Source: Bacillus massiliigorillae (GTDB taxonomy: Bacteria > Bacillota > Bacilli > Bacillales > DSM-1321). From it: DNA of 64,000 nucleotides. Each line of letters opens with the position of its first letter. The first letter of the stretch is position 1. The stretch lies in assembly GCF_000380245.2 (NCBI RefSeq), contig NZ_HG428741.1, positions 1,602,267 through 1,666,266 on the forward strand, read 5' to 3'. The position numbers and the translations under genes were made by a program. The notes under the pieces were generated by a model. The model saw only the letters and a program-made list of their open reading frames with translations. It was not told the origin of the DNA and made no database searches. Of the stretch, positions 44,000 to 52,948 are shown in pieces.

Positions 44000-44659
44000 A
44001 TGAATAGTAAAGAATTTGAAATATATAAAAAGTTAAAGCAAGCAATAATTCAGCAAAAACTTCGTCCTAATATTCAATTGGTGGAGAAAGATATAGCTGA
44101 ATCATTTGGGGTTAGTAGAACTCCTGTTAGAAACGTTCTTCGCAGATTAGCCTATGAACGATTAGTCAAAATTATAGAAAATAAAGGTGCTTTCGTATCG
44201 GGATCTTCGATGGAAGAAGCGAAAGAAGTATTTGAAATGCGAAGAATCATTGAAGCAAAAGCTGTTCGAAAGGCATGCCAATTTCATAACAAGGATCAAA
44301 TTGTAGAGCTAAGAAAAATGATTGATGAAGAAAATAAGATGCATAAGAATGTGGATTCTTATGAACTTGTACAAATACTTGGAGATTTTCACCTGAAAAT
44401 TGCAGAGATTTCGGGTAATTCTTATTTCTATCAGTATCTTGAGGACTTAATTTCCTTAACAAACGTAATCGTAGGAATCTATGGTGGTGATCAAAAAACT
44501 TGTTCCCATCATCTTCACATATTTAACGCTATTGAAAAAAGAGATGAAGAGCTGGCAGAAAAACTAGTTTTGGATCATTTAAATGAAATTGAAAGTAGTT
44601 TGAACTTTAGTGAAGAGCAACGAATATTACCACTTTCAGAAATATTTCAAAGTAAGTAA
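44000..44659 (+). CDS. GntR-family regulator (FCD subfamily)
   Basis: Protein of 219 aa: winged helix at the N-terminus (VEKDIAESFGVSRTPVRNVLRRLAYERLV) and an all-helical FCD ligand-binding domain (AKEVFEMRRIIEAKAVRKA, FHLKIAEISGNSYF, HLHIFNAIEKRDEELAEKLVLDHL) with the Asp/His residues expected to bind metal and a small carboxylate. ATG 44000 is 9 nt from GGGAGG; GTG 43997 is an alternative. Its palindromic operator lies just upstream and the transporter and amidohydrolase genes follow, so it likely governs their substrate-dependent expression. Confidence 0.88.
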   Translation: MNSKEFEIYKKLKQAIIQQKLRPNIQLVEKDIAESFGVSRTPVRNVLRRLAYERLVKIIENKGAFVSGSSMEEAKEVFEMRRIIEAKAVRKACQFHNKDQIVELRKMIDEENKMHKNVDSYELVQILGDFHLKIAEISGNSYFYQYLEDLISLTNVIVGIYGGDQKTCSHHLHIFNAIEKRDEELAEKLVLDHLNEIESSLNFSEEQRILPLSEIFQSK

Positions 44660-44943
44660 AACATAATAAACACTCAGCAATACTAATGATAGTCGGGAGC
44701 ACTTCAAGCTGGAAAAATAGTTGTTATTTAAAGGGGGTGATTCAAGAGTCTTTTCCATTACAAAATAAAGAAAGGCTGTTTAAACAGAGAAATTTAGTGT
44801 GAAAGGAATTTAATGAAATACATCTAGAGTAGTAGAGATGATCATACATAGTTTACTCTTCATTCAAAGATAAAAACCTTCCGTGAATAAACAGAATTTT
44901 CAGTTTTAAATAATTTTATAATCTCTTAAAGGGAGGAATTTAA

Positions 44944-46344
44944 TTGGAGAGCTTTGGGTGGTGGAGTTTAATTCCTACGCTTTGCGTATTGATTATTGCT
45001 TTTTCAACGAGAAGAACACTTGAATCTTTGTTGGCTGGAGCAGTGATTGGATTCATTATTTTGGAGAAACAAAACTTCTTTCCGGCAATGGTCGATTCCC
45101 TTTTAGCTACAATGGGAGATCCAACAGTCGGTTGGATTACACTTATCATTGTGTTTTTCGGAGGTTTTATTGCCCTTCTTGTAAAGTCTGGAGGTGCACT
45201 GGCATTTGGAAATTATGTTGCAGCAAGAATTAAATCTAAAAAAGGAGCATTGCTTGCAACATGGATCATGGGGCTTATTATCTTTATCGATGATTACTTA
45301 AATGCATTAGTATTGGGGACCGCAATGCAAAGGGTAACCGATAAGTATCGTATCTCAAGAGAATATTTAGCTTATATTATTCATTCAACTGCCGCACCCG
45401 TTTGTGTCATTGTTCCAATATCAACATGGGCAGTATTTGTATCTGGTATATTTGAAAAAAATGGGGTCGTTGCAGAAGGATTGGGAGGGGCGGCCTATAT
45501 ACAAACCATTCCTTTAATTTTATATGGATGGGTTGCGATTTTAGTTGTTGTATTATCTATTTTTGGAATTATACCTAAATTAGGTCAAATGAAAAAAGCG
45601 GAATTAAGAGCTGAAACAACAGGGATATGTATCCCAGAGAGTAAAAAAAATATGCATGATGAAGTAGCAGCAACTAGTGAGGATACTTTCAATGGTGATT
45701 CGGCTGGTATTTCGAAAAATATTGAAAAGCCTAGAATGATAAACTTTATTATTCCAATAGCGGTATTAATTTTTTATACATGGTTTTCAGGAATTGATTT
45801 ATTACAAGGTATTATCGTTGCAGTCCTTGTGACAATAGCCATGTTATTTGTACAACGTTTGATGGGTCTGCGTGAGTTATTTGATACCTTTATTGAAGGA
45901 ACTAAACCGATGATTTATATTGTCATGATGTTTGTTGCCTCATTTATGTTAGTAGAGGCGAATGACCAGTTGGGGGTAACGACATTTGTTATCGAACAGG
46001 TAAAGCCTCTGATGAACGCAGAATTCTTACCTGTAGTAGCATTTATTTCATTGTCTTTAGTAGCTTTTGCAACAGGGGCAATTTGGGGAATTTATGCCAT
46101 TACACTTCCAATTATCATTCCTCTTGCCCAAGCAGTTGGTGCAGATCTTTGGCTATCAGTTGGAGCTGTTATTTCAGCAGGTGCTTTTGGAAGTCATCTT
46201 TGTCCATATGGGGATTCTACTCTAATATGTGCTACGGCTTCAGGAATCGAGCCAATGACACATACATTAACTCAAATGCCTTATGTAATACTTAGTGGAC
46301 TTATAACAGCAGTATTCTATGTAGTTTTAGGATTTGTTATGTAA
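44944..46344 (+). CDS. NhaC-family Na+/H+ antiporter-like transporter
   Basis: Protein of 466 aa, about 12 membrane helices. Recognisable NhaC features are IDDYLNALVLGTAMQRVTD, HSTAAPVCVIVPISTWAVF and SAGAFGSHLCPYGDSTLI. TTG 44944 with GGGAGG 7 nt upstream. NhaC relatives placed beside catabolic genes often carry organic ions or metabolites coupled to Na+ rather than acting in pH control. Here it lies between a GntR regulator and a cytosine-deaminase-like amidohydrolase, so substrate uptake for that enzyme is the likely role. Confidence 0.87.
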   Translation: MESFGWWSLIPTLCVLIIAFSTRRTLESLLAGAVIGFIILEKQNFFPAMVDSLLATMGDPTVGWITLIIVFFGGFIALLVKSGGALAFGNYVAARIKSKKGALLATWIMGLIIFIDDYLNALVLGTAMQRVTDKYRISREYLAYIIHSTAAPVCVIVPISTWAVFVSGIFEKNGVVAEGLGGAAYIQTIPLILYGWVAILVVVLSIFGIIPKLGQMKKAELRAETTGICIPESKKNMHDEVAATSEDTFNGDSAGISKNIEKPRMINFIIPIAVLIFYTWFSGIDLLQGIIVAVLVTIAMLFVQRLMGLRELFDTFIEGTKPMIYIVMMFVASFMLVEANDQLGVTTFVIEQVKPLMNAEFLPVVAFISLSLVAFATGAIWGIYAITLPIIIPLAQAVGADLWLSVGAVISAGAFGSHLCPYGDSTLICATASGIEPMTHTLTQMPYVILSGLITAVFYVVLGFVM

Positions 46345-46386
46345 TCAAATATAAATATTAATATTAAGTAAAGGATGTATGAATTT

Positions 46387-47643
46387 ATGACTACTTCATA
46401 TTGGCTAAAAAATGTTTTGCTAGAGAGCGGATATCATTATCAAAATGGTTTGATAGAAGAAACAATCACAGAAGTATCTCATATCCGAATTGAGGATGGG
46501 ATGATAATGGAAATTATTCCTGCATTTGAACCAATAAAAGATGATCTACCACAAAAGGATGCTAATAGGTTACTAATGCTTCCATCTTTTCAAGATATGC
46601 ATATGCATTTAGATAAAACACATTATGGAGGTCCGTGGAAAGCACCCAAGCCATTTACTAGTATTTTTGGACGTCTAGAAGAAGAAAAGGAGTTGTTACC
46701 TCGCCTATTGCCAGTAGCGGAAGAGAGAGCTGAAAAAATAATAGACCTTCATTTGCAAAATGGATCAACCCATATTCGTGCCCAGGTAAATGTAGATCCG
46801 ATAATAGAACTCAAAAATCTTGAGGCTGTTACACGTGCCTTACATTCATATGACGACAAACTGTCATATGAGCTTGTCGCATTTCCTCAGCATGGCCTCT
46901 TACGTAGTAATTCTGTTAGATTAGTACGAGAAGCGCTTAAAAGGGGAGCTACTCATGTTGGAGGCGTTGATCCTGCAACTGTAGATGAAGACATTGAGAA
47001 ATCTCTATATACAATGTTTGATTTAGCAGTAGAGGCTGATGCAGGTATTGATTTACATTTGCATGACAAAGGTCATTTAGGAATCTATACAATGAAGCGT
47101 TTGGCCGCTTATACAGAAGAGGCAGGTTGGCAGGGGAGAGTAGCTATTGGACATGGCTTTGGCTTAGGAGAAGTTAGTTTAGAAGAAGCAGGAGAAATGG
47201 CTGAAATATTAGCTAAAGCTGGAATTGACCTTGCCTCTACTGTACCTTTTGAAGCTGGATTTTCAACTCCACCAATACCGTTACTTCATCAAAAAGGAGT
47301 AAAGGTTTCACTGGCAAATGATAGCATCATTGATCATTGGGAAGCTTTTGGAACAGGTGACATGCTTTATAAGGCAAGTATTATGGCAGAGCGTTTTTCT
47401 TGGATTGATGAGCAATCATTAGGAAAAGCACTTTCATTTGTTACTGGAGGAATCATACCACTGAATTCAAATGGAGAACGGGTTTGGCCAAAAGTGGGTG
47501 ATAGAGCGAATGCTGTATTTGTTGAAGCAAGTTGTTCAGCTGAGGCAGTTGGAAGAAGAGCGAAGCGTAAAGCAACAATGTTTAAAGGAAACATTGTTGC
47601 AGGAAATTTAGCTGGTAAAGATATTGAAAAAACAGTGCAGTAG
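46387..47643 (+). CDS. Amidohydrolase of the cytosine deaminase (CodA-like) group
   Basis: Protein of 418 aa. Metal and catalytic motifs of the CodA group are in place: QDMHMHLDKTHYGGPW (H-x-H), IDLHLHDKGHLG (His), AIGHGFGLGE (His) and SLANDSIIDHW (Asp). The enzyme would deaminate a cytosine-like or other cyclic N-heterocycle, or hydrolyse a cyclic amide, in the cytosol. ATG 46387 is preferred (AAAGGA 11 nt upstream); ATG 46375 overlaps that site. 42 bp after the transporter, likely one transcript. G+C is slightly higher than neighbours. Confidence 0.87.
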   Translation: MTTSYWLKNVLLESGYHYQNGLIEETITEVSHIRIEDGMIMEIIPAFEPIKDDLPQKDANRLLMLPSFQDMHMHLDKTHYGGPWKAPKPFTSIFGRLEEEKELLPRLLPVAEERAEKIIDLHLQNGSTHIRAQVNVDPIIELKNLEAVTRALHSYDDKLSYELVAFPQHGLLRSNSVRLVREALKRGATHVGGVDPATVDEDIEKSLYTMFDLAVEADAGIDLHLHDKGHLGIYTMKRLAAYTEEAGWQGRVAIGHGFGLGEVSLEEAGEMAEILAKAGIDLASTVPFEAGFSTPPIPLLHQKGVKVSLANDSIIDHWEAFGTGDMLYKASIMAERFSWIDEQSLGKALSFVTGGIIPLNSNGERVWPKVGDRANAVFVEASCSAEAVGRRAKRKATMFKGNIVAGNLAGKDIEKTVQ

Positions 47644-48012
47644 CGTCTGGATAACAGTATAAAAAGAGAGGTGTGTTTATAGTTAAATGGAAGCTATCCT
47701 CTTTAATAGACTTCTCGATAAACATTGGACTAAATGTTTAGAACTTATGTAGGATAGGAGCTGGCTTCAATCCGTTTTTCAAAATCCGTCAGAGGATTGA
47801 CCTAAAATGAAAACTTCCAATTATGGCCGAGAACAAATCGTGAATACGTAAACTGCGCATTTGATCAATAGAATCTTCACAACTTCCTCATTTATAGGAA
47901 TTCTAACAACTAGATTATCATTGATGATCACATGGTTAAATGGGTGATTCATTTGGATGGTCGTAATTACAGACCTCATTACGGAGAATACTTGTAGAGT
48001 GAGGAAAAAGAA
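47644..48012. other. Intergenic region before the EamA gene
   Basis: No recognisable gene. A minus-strand open frame (47821-48021) has no ribosome site and no known motif. A weak AGAGAGG/CCTCTTT stem at ~47670-47705 may end the amidohydrolase transcript. Confidence 0.5.
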
Positions 48013-48999
48013 ATGGGGCAATCTGTAAAATATTTTTCATATGGCCATAAGAAGCCGCAGATCTTAGTAAAGACATATGCACTGCTATTATTTTGTGTAA
48101 TATGTTGGGGCAGTAACTTTATATTCGGCACGATCTTGGTTGATGTCTTTGATCCGATTGCCATCGCTTGTTTACGCCTTATTTTTATTAATATATTTTT
48201 GTGGGGTGTAGGTTGGAGATTTGTTAGAAGGAATCGGATCCCATTACGTATCCTCTTTATGCTTGCTGGGGCAGGATTTATAGGGGTCACAGTAAATCAA
48301 TGGACCTTTTATGCAAGCTTGCAACATTCTAATCCAGTGAATGCTGCTATTATTTTAGCGCTTGCACCAATGATGACATCTCTGATCACTTTTTTCTATT
48401 TGAAAGAAAGACGAAAGGCTGTTTATTGGATTGGAGTAGTTGTTGGATTTATCGGAGTATCGTTTGTTGTAACAAATGGAAATGGATTAGTTGTGTCCGT
48501 GGGAAAAGGAGAACTGCTTATTACGTTGACAATGCTCTCCTTCTCTGTTTTTCTTGTCATCGTTCAGCAGCTCTCGAAAAAGCTAGAGCCAATTATTATT
48601 ACCTTATATACCAACATGTTTGGTTTACTCTTATTTATCCCTTTTATTCGTGTTGATTTGATTGAGCAATCCATGCATATAGATATTAAATATTGGATGC
48701 TGCTCGTCGTTACAGCTATCTTGATGCATGGTATCTGCACGATACTTTGGAATGCATCGGTTCAAAAAGTAGGTGCCACAAATGCTTCGATGCTGCTCAA
48801 TTTGGAACCCTTTATAGTAATGGTTGTTGGATACATCGTGCTTCAAGAAAAGGTTCAATTGATCCAGTTAGTGGGGGTTTTCCTCATTATTTCAGGTGTC
48901 ATTATGGGAACACGTGGGAGTGAGGTGAAAGATTCCAGTATAATGGAAGGGAATTGTGAAGTGGGGAAAAATAGTAAGTTAACTAGGACAAATATATGA
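48013..48999 (+). CDS. EamA-family (DMT) transporter
   Basis: Protein of 328 aa, ten membrane helices in two EamA repeats (ICWGSNFIFGTILVDVFDPIAIACLR; AILMHGICTILWNASVQKVGATNASMLLNLEPF). DMT members export amino acids, nucleobases or drugs. ATG 48013 with GTGAGG about 9 nt upstream. It follows the deaminase gene by 370 bp in the same direction and could export a metabolite, but it has its own leader. The C-terminal ~30 residues are hydrophilic and unlike the family core. Confidence 0.87.
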   Translation: MGQSVKYFSYGHKKPQILVKTYALLLFCVICWGSNFIFGTILVDVFDPIAIACLRLIFINIFLWGVGWRFVRRNRIPLRILFMLAGAGFIGVTVNQWTFYASLQHSNPVNAAIILALAPMMTSLITFFYLKERRKAVYWIGVVVGFIGVSFVVTNGNGLVVSVGKGELLITLTMLSFSVFLVIVQQLSKKLEPIIITLYTNMFGLLLFIPFIRVDLIEQSMHIDIKYWMLLVVTAILMHGICTILWNASVQKVGATNASMLLNLEPFIVMVVGYIVLQEKVQLIQLVGVFLIISGVIMGTRGSEVKDSSIMEGNCEVGKNSKLTRTNI

Positions 49000-49149
49000 A
49001 GAAAACAATATGGGCCCCTACCGTCAAAACGCAGATATTATACGCTAAGGAACTTTTCAGAATTTGTTTTTCACAATTAATCATTGACCTTTTATAAAAA
49101 AAGTGGATATACGTTCGTATATTCTATCAAGACTTAAGTTAATAAATGA

Positions 49150-49198
49150 AAGGACAATACAGTTTATTATGAATACTGAGTTATGTCCTTTCTTTTTT
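49150..49198 (+). terminator. Terminator downstream of the EamA gene
   Basis: AAAGGACA...ACAGT pairs with ACTGAG...TATGTCCTTT with small bulges, then CTTTTTTT. Confidence 0.65.
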
Positions 49199-49210
49199 TG
49201 AGTAAAGTAA

Positions 49211-49420
49211 CTATGGTTTAGTATGAATATTCTTATATTTAGTTTGATTAACTTGCTTCTCAAGCACGTATTCTCCTAATTGATTTAAAAGAAAGTTTTT
49301 TTCTTCATCTTCCGTTCTTACACTTTTTACATTATTTTCTTCTTCAGCTATAATACGAACAGTTGCATTAGTGAAACAAAGAAGACAGGTTAGAACTGTC
49401 TCTCTTTTATGAAGCTGAAG
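49211..49420 (-). pseudogene. C-terminal gene fragment, minus strand
   Basis: About 65 open codons without a credible start or ribosome site, reading ...NATVRIIAEEENNVKSVRT, EDEEKNFLLNQLGEYVLEKQ and then a stop at 49211-49213. Residue composition is protein-like. I do not recognise the family; it looks like the tail of a lost gene. Confidence 0.35.
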
Positions 49421-49511
49421 CTGTTAGCAATAATGTTTACGAACGAACAAAGCCAAAACATAAAATAACATATTATTCATTAAAATATGTCTATTATGAG
49501 AGGGGGATAGA

Positions 49512-49552
49512 TTTAGTAAGAGTTTTATCTTATCATACACACTCTTACTAAA
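49512..49552 (+). promoter_or_regulatory. Leader hairpin between Shine-Dalgarno-like sequence and start codon
   Basis: TTTAGTAAGAGT (49512-49523) and its complement ACTCTTACTAAA (49541-49552) form a perfect 12-bp stem, 17-nt loop. GAGGGGGA lies just before it (49500-49507) and the SRPBCC start ATG 8 nt after it, with no other ribosome site, so folding would bring the two together. Confidence 0.5.
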
Positions 49553-49560
49553 GATAAAAT

Positions 49561-50046
49561 ATGTTAGCAGCAATAGAACAAATTGAAGATGGATACATTG
49601 CTCAATTTCAACGACCATTCAAGCATTCAGCAAATCATGTTTGGGCAGCATTAACGGAAAATAATCAGTTAGCCATTTGGATGTCAAATCTTCAAGTTGT
49701 AGATTTGAGGAAGAATGGGAATATCAAATTTAATATGAATGACGGTACAGGGAAGTCTTTGAATATGAAGATTACAGATTTTGAAGATAACTCTATAGTA
49801 GAATTTGAGTGGGGTAATGGTAAAGTTCGTTTTGAAGTAGTCGCTACAGAAGAGGGCTGCATTTTACTAATGCATGAGTTCCTTCCGATTATTAACGATC
49901 ATACACCGAAAGATTTAGCGGGTTGGCATGTGTGTTTACAGATATTAAGTGAGCTTTTAGATGGCAAAGTTATAGACTTTCCAAAGGATGAATGGGAATT
50001 TTGGTATGAGAAATATATTGAACTAACTAAAAATATGAACGAGTAA
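49561..50046 (+). CDS. AHSA1/SRPBCC-domain protein
   Basis: Protein of 161 aa with the SRPBCC fold of the Aha1-like group: YIAQFQRPFKHSANHVWAAL, IWMSNLQVVDLRKNG, MKITDFEDNSIVEFEWG and a C-terminal helix (DLAGWHVCLQILSELLDG). Bacillus homologues begin the same way. Function unknown; may bind a lipophilic ligand. The ATG is the first in-frame start after a TAA at 49555-49557 and has no normal ribosome site; the only candidate lies across a leader hairpin. Confidence 0.82.
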   Translation: MLAAIEQIEDGYIAQFQRPFKHSANHVWAALTENNQLAIWMSNLQVVDLRKNGNIKFNMNDGTGKSLNMKITDFEDNSIVEFEWGNGKVRFEVVATEEGCILLMHEFLPIINDHTPKDLAGWHVCLQILSELLDGKVIDFPKDEWEFWYEKYIELTKNMNE

Positions 50047-50241
50047 GTTTACATAGGGGAGAAGGTCAGAATACTTAAGTAATGAATTAATATAAAAGCC
50101 TATATGTCTAGAAGCTGTTGGTAATACTATCATATTTTTAATGTCTGATAAATCAAAAAATATACGGCTGCTACTTTTGATATGAATAATGGCAGTTATT
50201 TAAGATGAGGGATAAATTAGGTGAATAAATTTTTACCTGAT

Positions 50242-50266
50242 GATTGGTGGGAGTGCCCCACCAATC
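50242..50266. terminator. GC-rich inverted repeat between convergent genes
   Basis: GATTGGTGGG pairs perfectly with CCCACCAATC, 5-nt loop. It sits between the convergent SRPBCC and 99-aa genes; T runs are poor on both sides, so termination is plausible but not certain. Confidence 0.55.
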
Positions 50267-50269
50267 AAA

Positions 50270-50569
50270 CTATTTATGTAGTTTTTTCATTTCTTCAGAA
50301 ACGACCATTGCTAAATCATCATTTCCAAACAGTGAAAGGACACCTAATAATGTTTCGTTCGCAATTTCTCCCGCTTCCTCTTTAGGAACTGTTAGAGAAA
50401 TTGCATCTTGTAGTGCGTAATTAGTTGATTGATTCGGATATGCTCTTAAATAGACTTCTTCTGGGTTTAAGTCATGGTTTACACACCATTGTGCAAAGAT
50501 GAGAATCATCATTTTCTCGTCGTTTTGAAAGTTATGGATGATTTGTTCTTCAAGTTCTTTTTTGTTCAT
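50270..50569 (-). CDS. Uncharacterised small acidic protein, 99 aa
   Basis: No family recognised. Soluble, helical and acidic; it starts MNKKELEEQIIHNFQNDEKM and contains MILIFAQWCVNHDLNPEEVY. AAGGAGT lies about 6 nt before the ATG, so expression is credible. Monocistronic, convergent with the SRPBCC gene. Confidence 0.7.
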   Translation of the reverse strand: MNKKELEEQIIHNFQNDEKMMILIFAQWCVNHDLNPEEVYLRAYPNQSTNYALQDAISLTVPKEEAGEIANETLLGVLSLFGNDDLAMVVSEEMKKLHK

Positions 50570-50698
50570 TGTTGGACTCCTTCTAGATTATCATACCTAT
50601 AGTATAGCGAAATTTATTTATATAAAGTGAGCTTTTTCTTTAAATAATATAACAGAAAAGCAATCCATCATTAAGAAGGATTGCTAGTCAAGATCATT

Positions 50699-51427
50699 TT
50701 AAAAATCACGGCGCAATTCATTTTCTTCTAATGGAACTCCACCATCACTATAATCGATTATGAATGTTCCATGTTTAAGGATGTTGTATGCTTGGGCTGA
50801 TTGAATGACTTCATTTATTAAGGCTTCATCTTTTTTCTCTTGATGGCGAGGAATGGTTATGCGAATGGTTGGTGACAATTCGAAATCTGTATAATTGTTG
50901 GGATGATTCGGATTTAGTTTCAAAGCTTTTACAAATTCTTCTTCGAGATATGCATTTATTTCGATATTATCTTTCATTTTATCTCTTATTTCATCATAAT
51001 CGTCACTATCAATGATAGGTTTAACTTCTTTATTAGTAAGCGACTTTCCGAACGCCTTTTCAATCGATGGTTTAATTGCTTTTGCAATATCATTTTCCCA
51101 TTTATCGATGATGAATGTGTCTTCCATTTCATTTGTTTCGCTATTTTGATAAACAAGAAATTCTGTCCCGGTTTTCTCATGGTGCACTTTAGCAGCGTAT
51201 TCGAATCCATTGAAATTTCCCATATTGTCGTATAAAGTGTCAAAAATAGTTACTTTATCTTGAAATGTTTTATCTATATATTCCTTAGCAAGTGTAATTA
51301 CTTTTTTTTCTTCTTTTGAATCACTTCTCATATCAAGTATAAATGAAAAAATGAGAAGACCTATAGCTAGCAGTAATACAGCAAAAATTGTTCCAACTAT
51401 TATCACAAGCTTTTTGATTTTACTCAT
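50699..51427 (-). CDS. Uncharacterised membrane-anchored protein, 242 aa
   Basis: One N-terminal membrane helix (LVIIVGTIFAVLLLAIGLLIFSF region) and a charged extracytoplasmic domain of ~200 residues (helix EEKKVITLAKEYIDKTFQDK, then mixed strands). Topology suggests a surface protein, not a lipoprotein. The second ATG (51427) has the right spacing (5 nt) to AGGGGGG; the first overlaps. Family not recognised; no catalytic motif seen. Confidence 0.7.
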   Translation of the reverse strand: MSKIKKLVIIVGTIFAVLLLAIGLLIFSFILDMRSDSKEEKKVITLAKEYIDKTFQDKVTIFDTLYDNMGNFNGFEYAAKVHHEKTGTEFLVYQNSETNEMEDTFIIDKWENDIAKAIKPSIEKAFGKSLTNKEVKPIIDSDDYDEIRDKMKDNIEINAYLEEEFVKALKLNPNHPNNYTDFELSPTIRITIPRHQEKKDEALINEVIQSAQAYNILKHGTFIIDYSDGGVPLEENELRRDF

Positions 51428-51700
51428 CATATCCCCCCTAATTTAATTCTATATACTGAACGAATGAATAGTTAAAAAAGTTGCAAGTAGGAATTTTATA
51501 ATGGTTTGATTCTTTTTCATCAGTAGAAATTAAAAAATAGTAGTGGTATGATGAATAATACAGTGAAATTATATTTAATGATTGTTTTTAAGTAACAACC
51601 ATTGATAACTAATCGCTTCAATGAAGTGTTTTTTGGACAATGAGATTTAGTCTGTTAAATGCTTAATAGAAGTAAGGATTCTAAACAGAGGTGGATAAAA

Positions 51701-52453
51701 GTGATAGTAAAGTCAGAAGCAGATCTTAGAGGCCTTAAAGAAATTGGGCAAATTGTGGCGACAATTAGAGAAGAAATGGTGAAGGCAACAAAACCAAATG
51801 TAACAACATTAGAGCTAGATGAATTAGCGGGTGCTTTATTTGAGAAATACGGTGCAATCTCAGCTCCGAAAAATGAAGTCGACTTTCCAGGATATACTTG
51901 TATTTGTGTAAATGAAGAAGTGGCTCATGGCATTCCAAGTAAACGTGTCATTCAAGAAGGTGACTTAATAAATATAGATGTTTCAGCTTCTAAAAATGGT
52001 TATTTTGCAGATACTGGTATTTCTTTTGTTGTTGGTCAAGGTGATCAGAAGCTACATGATTTATGTGCAGCAGCAGAAAAAGTATTTGAAGCTGGTTTGA
52101 AGAAGTTTAAAGTCGGTTCTAAATTAAATGGTGTTGGTAAAGCTGTATACAATACCGCTAAACAAAATGGGTATACAGTAATCAAAAATTTAACAGGTCA
52201 TGGTGTAGGTACAGCGCTTCATGAAGCACCTGATCATATTTTGAATTATTATGATCCTCAAGATAATGCATTATTTAAAGAAGGAATGGTTATTGCATTT
52301 GAACCATTCGTTTCAACAGGAGCAGAAGAAGTATTTACAGGAGATGATGGCTGGACATTTACAACAGCTGATAAGAGCTCTGTTGTACAAATCGAGCATA
52401 CATTAATTGTTACGAAAAATGGTCCAGTAATTATTACTGGAGAAACATTTTAA
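51701..52453 (+). CDS. map: Type I methionine aminopeptidase (second copy type, YflG-like)
   Basis: Protein of 250 aa with the five metal ligands of MetAP-1: NIDVSASKNGYFADTGISF (Asp, Asp), GHGVGTALHE (His), IAFEPF (Glu) and VVQIEHTL (Glu). It removes initiator methionine from nascent proteins. Start is GTG 51701 (MIVKSEADLRGLKEIG) with AGAGGTGGA upstream, matching the N-terminus of B. subtilis YflG; the ATG at 51659 lacks a site. Housekeeping map lies in the ribosomal protein cluster in Bacillus, so this is probably the accessory paralogue. Confidence 0.9.
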   Translation: MIVKSEADLRGLKEIGQIVATIREEMVKATKPNVTTLELDELAGALFEKYGAISAPKNEVDFPGYTCICVNEEVAHGIPSKRVIQEGDLINIDVSASKNGYFADTGISFVVGQGDQKLHDLCAAAEKVFEAGLKKFKVGSKLNGVGKAVYNTAKQNGYTVIKNLTGHGVGTALHEAPDHILNYYDPQDNALFKEGMVIAFEPFVSTGAEEVFTGDDGWTFTTADKSSVVQIEHTLIVTKNGPVIITGETF

Positions 52454-52470
52454 ATAAGAGAATAATTTTT

Positions 52471-52515
52471 AAAGAAATGCACAAATCATTTTAGATTTGT
52501 GCATTTCTTTTTGTT
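52471..52515 (+). terminator. Terminator after map
   Basis: AAAGAAATGCACAAATC pairs perfectly with GATTTGTGCATTTCTTT, 6-nt loop, then TTG. Confidence 0.9.
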
Positions 52516-52590
52516 TGGAATATGAAACTGAATATTGGAAATATAATGTAAATAAAAGCTCGTATTTTTAGGGGATGAGGTGTGTAAGAG

Positions 52591-52791
52591 ATGGGACAGT
52601 ACCAAAAGTATTATGTTGAAATCCAATGTACTGCGTGTAAGAGAATATTCAATGTTGAAGAAGATGAACGGGGTTATCAAAACTTCAAAGAAAATCGTGA
52701 GTTTAGATATTTCTGTAATGAATGTAAAGAGGTTATTGAAAAAGAAGCCTTATTTAACTTAATTTTTAAATTAAGAAAAGAATATTTGTGA
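52591..52791 (+). CDS. Small zinc-ribbon-like protein, 66 aa
   Basis: Two CxxC knuckles (IQCTACKRIF and YFCNECKEV) 26 residues apart suggest a zinc ribbon. The rest is charged and helical (KEALFNLIFKLRKEYL). ATG 52591 follows GATGAGGTG. A +1 frame ORF (52580-52762) covers the same DNA but lacks these motifs. Function unknown; could be a transcription- or translation-associated accessory protein. Confidence 0.7.
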   Translation: MGQYQKYYVEIQCTACKRIFNVEEDERGYQNFKENREFRYFCNECKEVIEKEALFNLIFKLRKEYL

Positions 52792-52948
52792 AGTTTTTTT
52801 TGCTATTTTGAGAACTTATTACTTTTAAAGTTTATGAGATACTTTTATGGGGGTAATTGTAGAACAATAGAAATTATTACAGTTATTCAACTGCAATACA
52901 TTATTTTAGAATAATAATCGAATATTTAATTTAAGGTTGGTGAAGATA

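Larger units (their letters stand above)
49000..49560. other. 560-bp intergenic region
   Basis: Holds a terminator at 49150-49198, a minus-strand gene fragment at 49211-49420, a small hairpin AGACAG/CTGTCT near 49382-49401 and the structured leader of the SRPBCC gene. No intact gene. Confidence 0.6.

Noticed and set aside
44730..44800. Short ORF from GTG 44737 behind AAAGGGGG
   Set aside because: The purine run abuts the start codon with no spacer, and the 21-residue product has no recognisable feature.
47821..48021. Minus-strand 66-aa frame before the EamA gene
   Set aside because: It starts inside the EamA coding start, has no ribosome site, and matches no family I know.
52580..52762. Alternative 60-aa frame over the zinc-ribbon gene
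   Set aside because: It lacks the CxxC motifs and its start is no better placed than ATG 52591.
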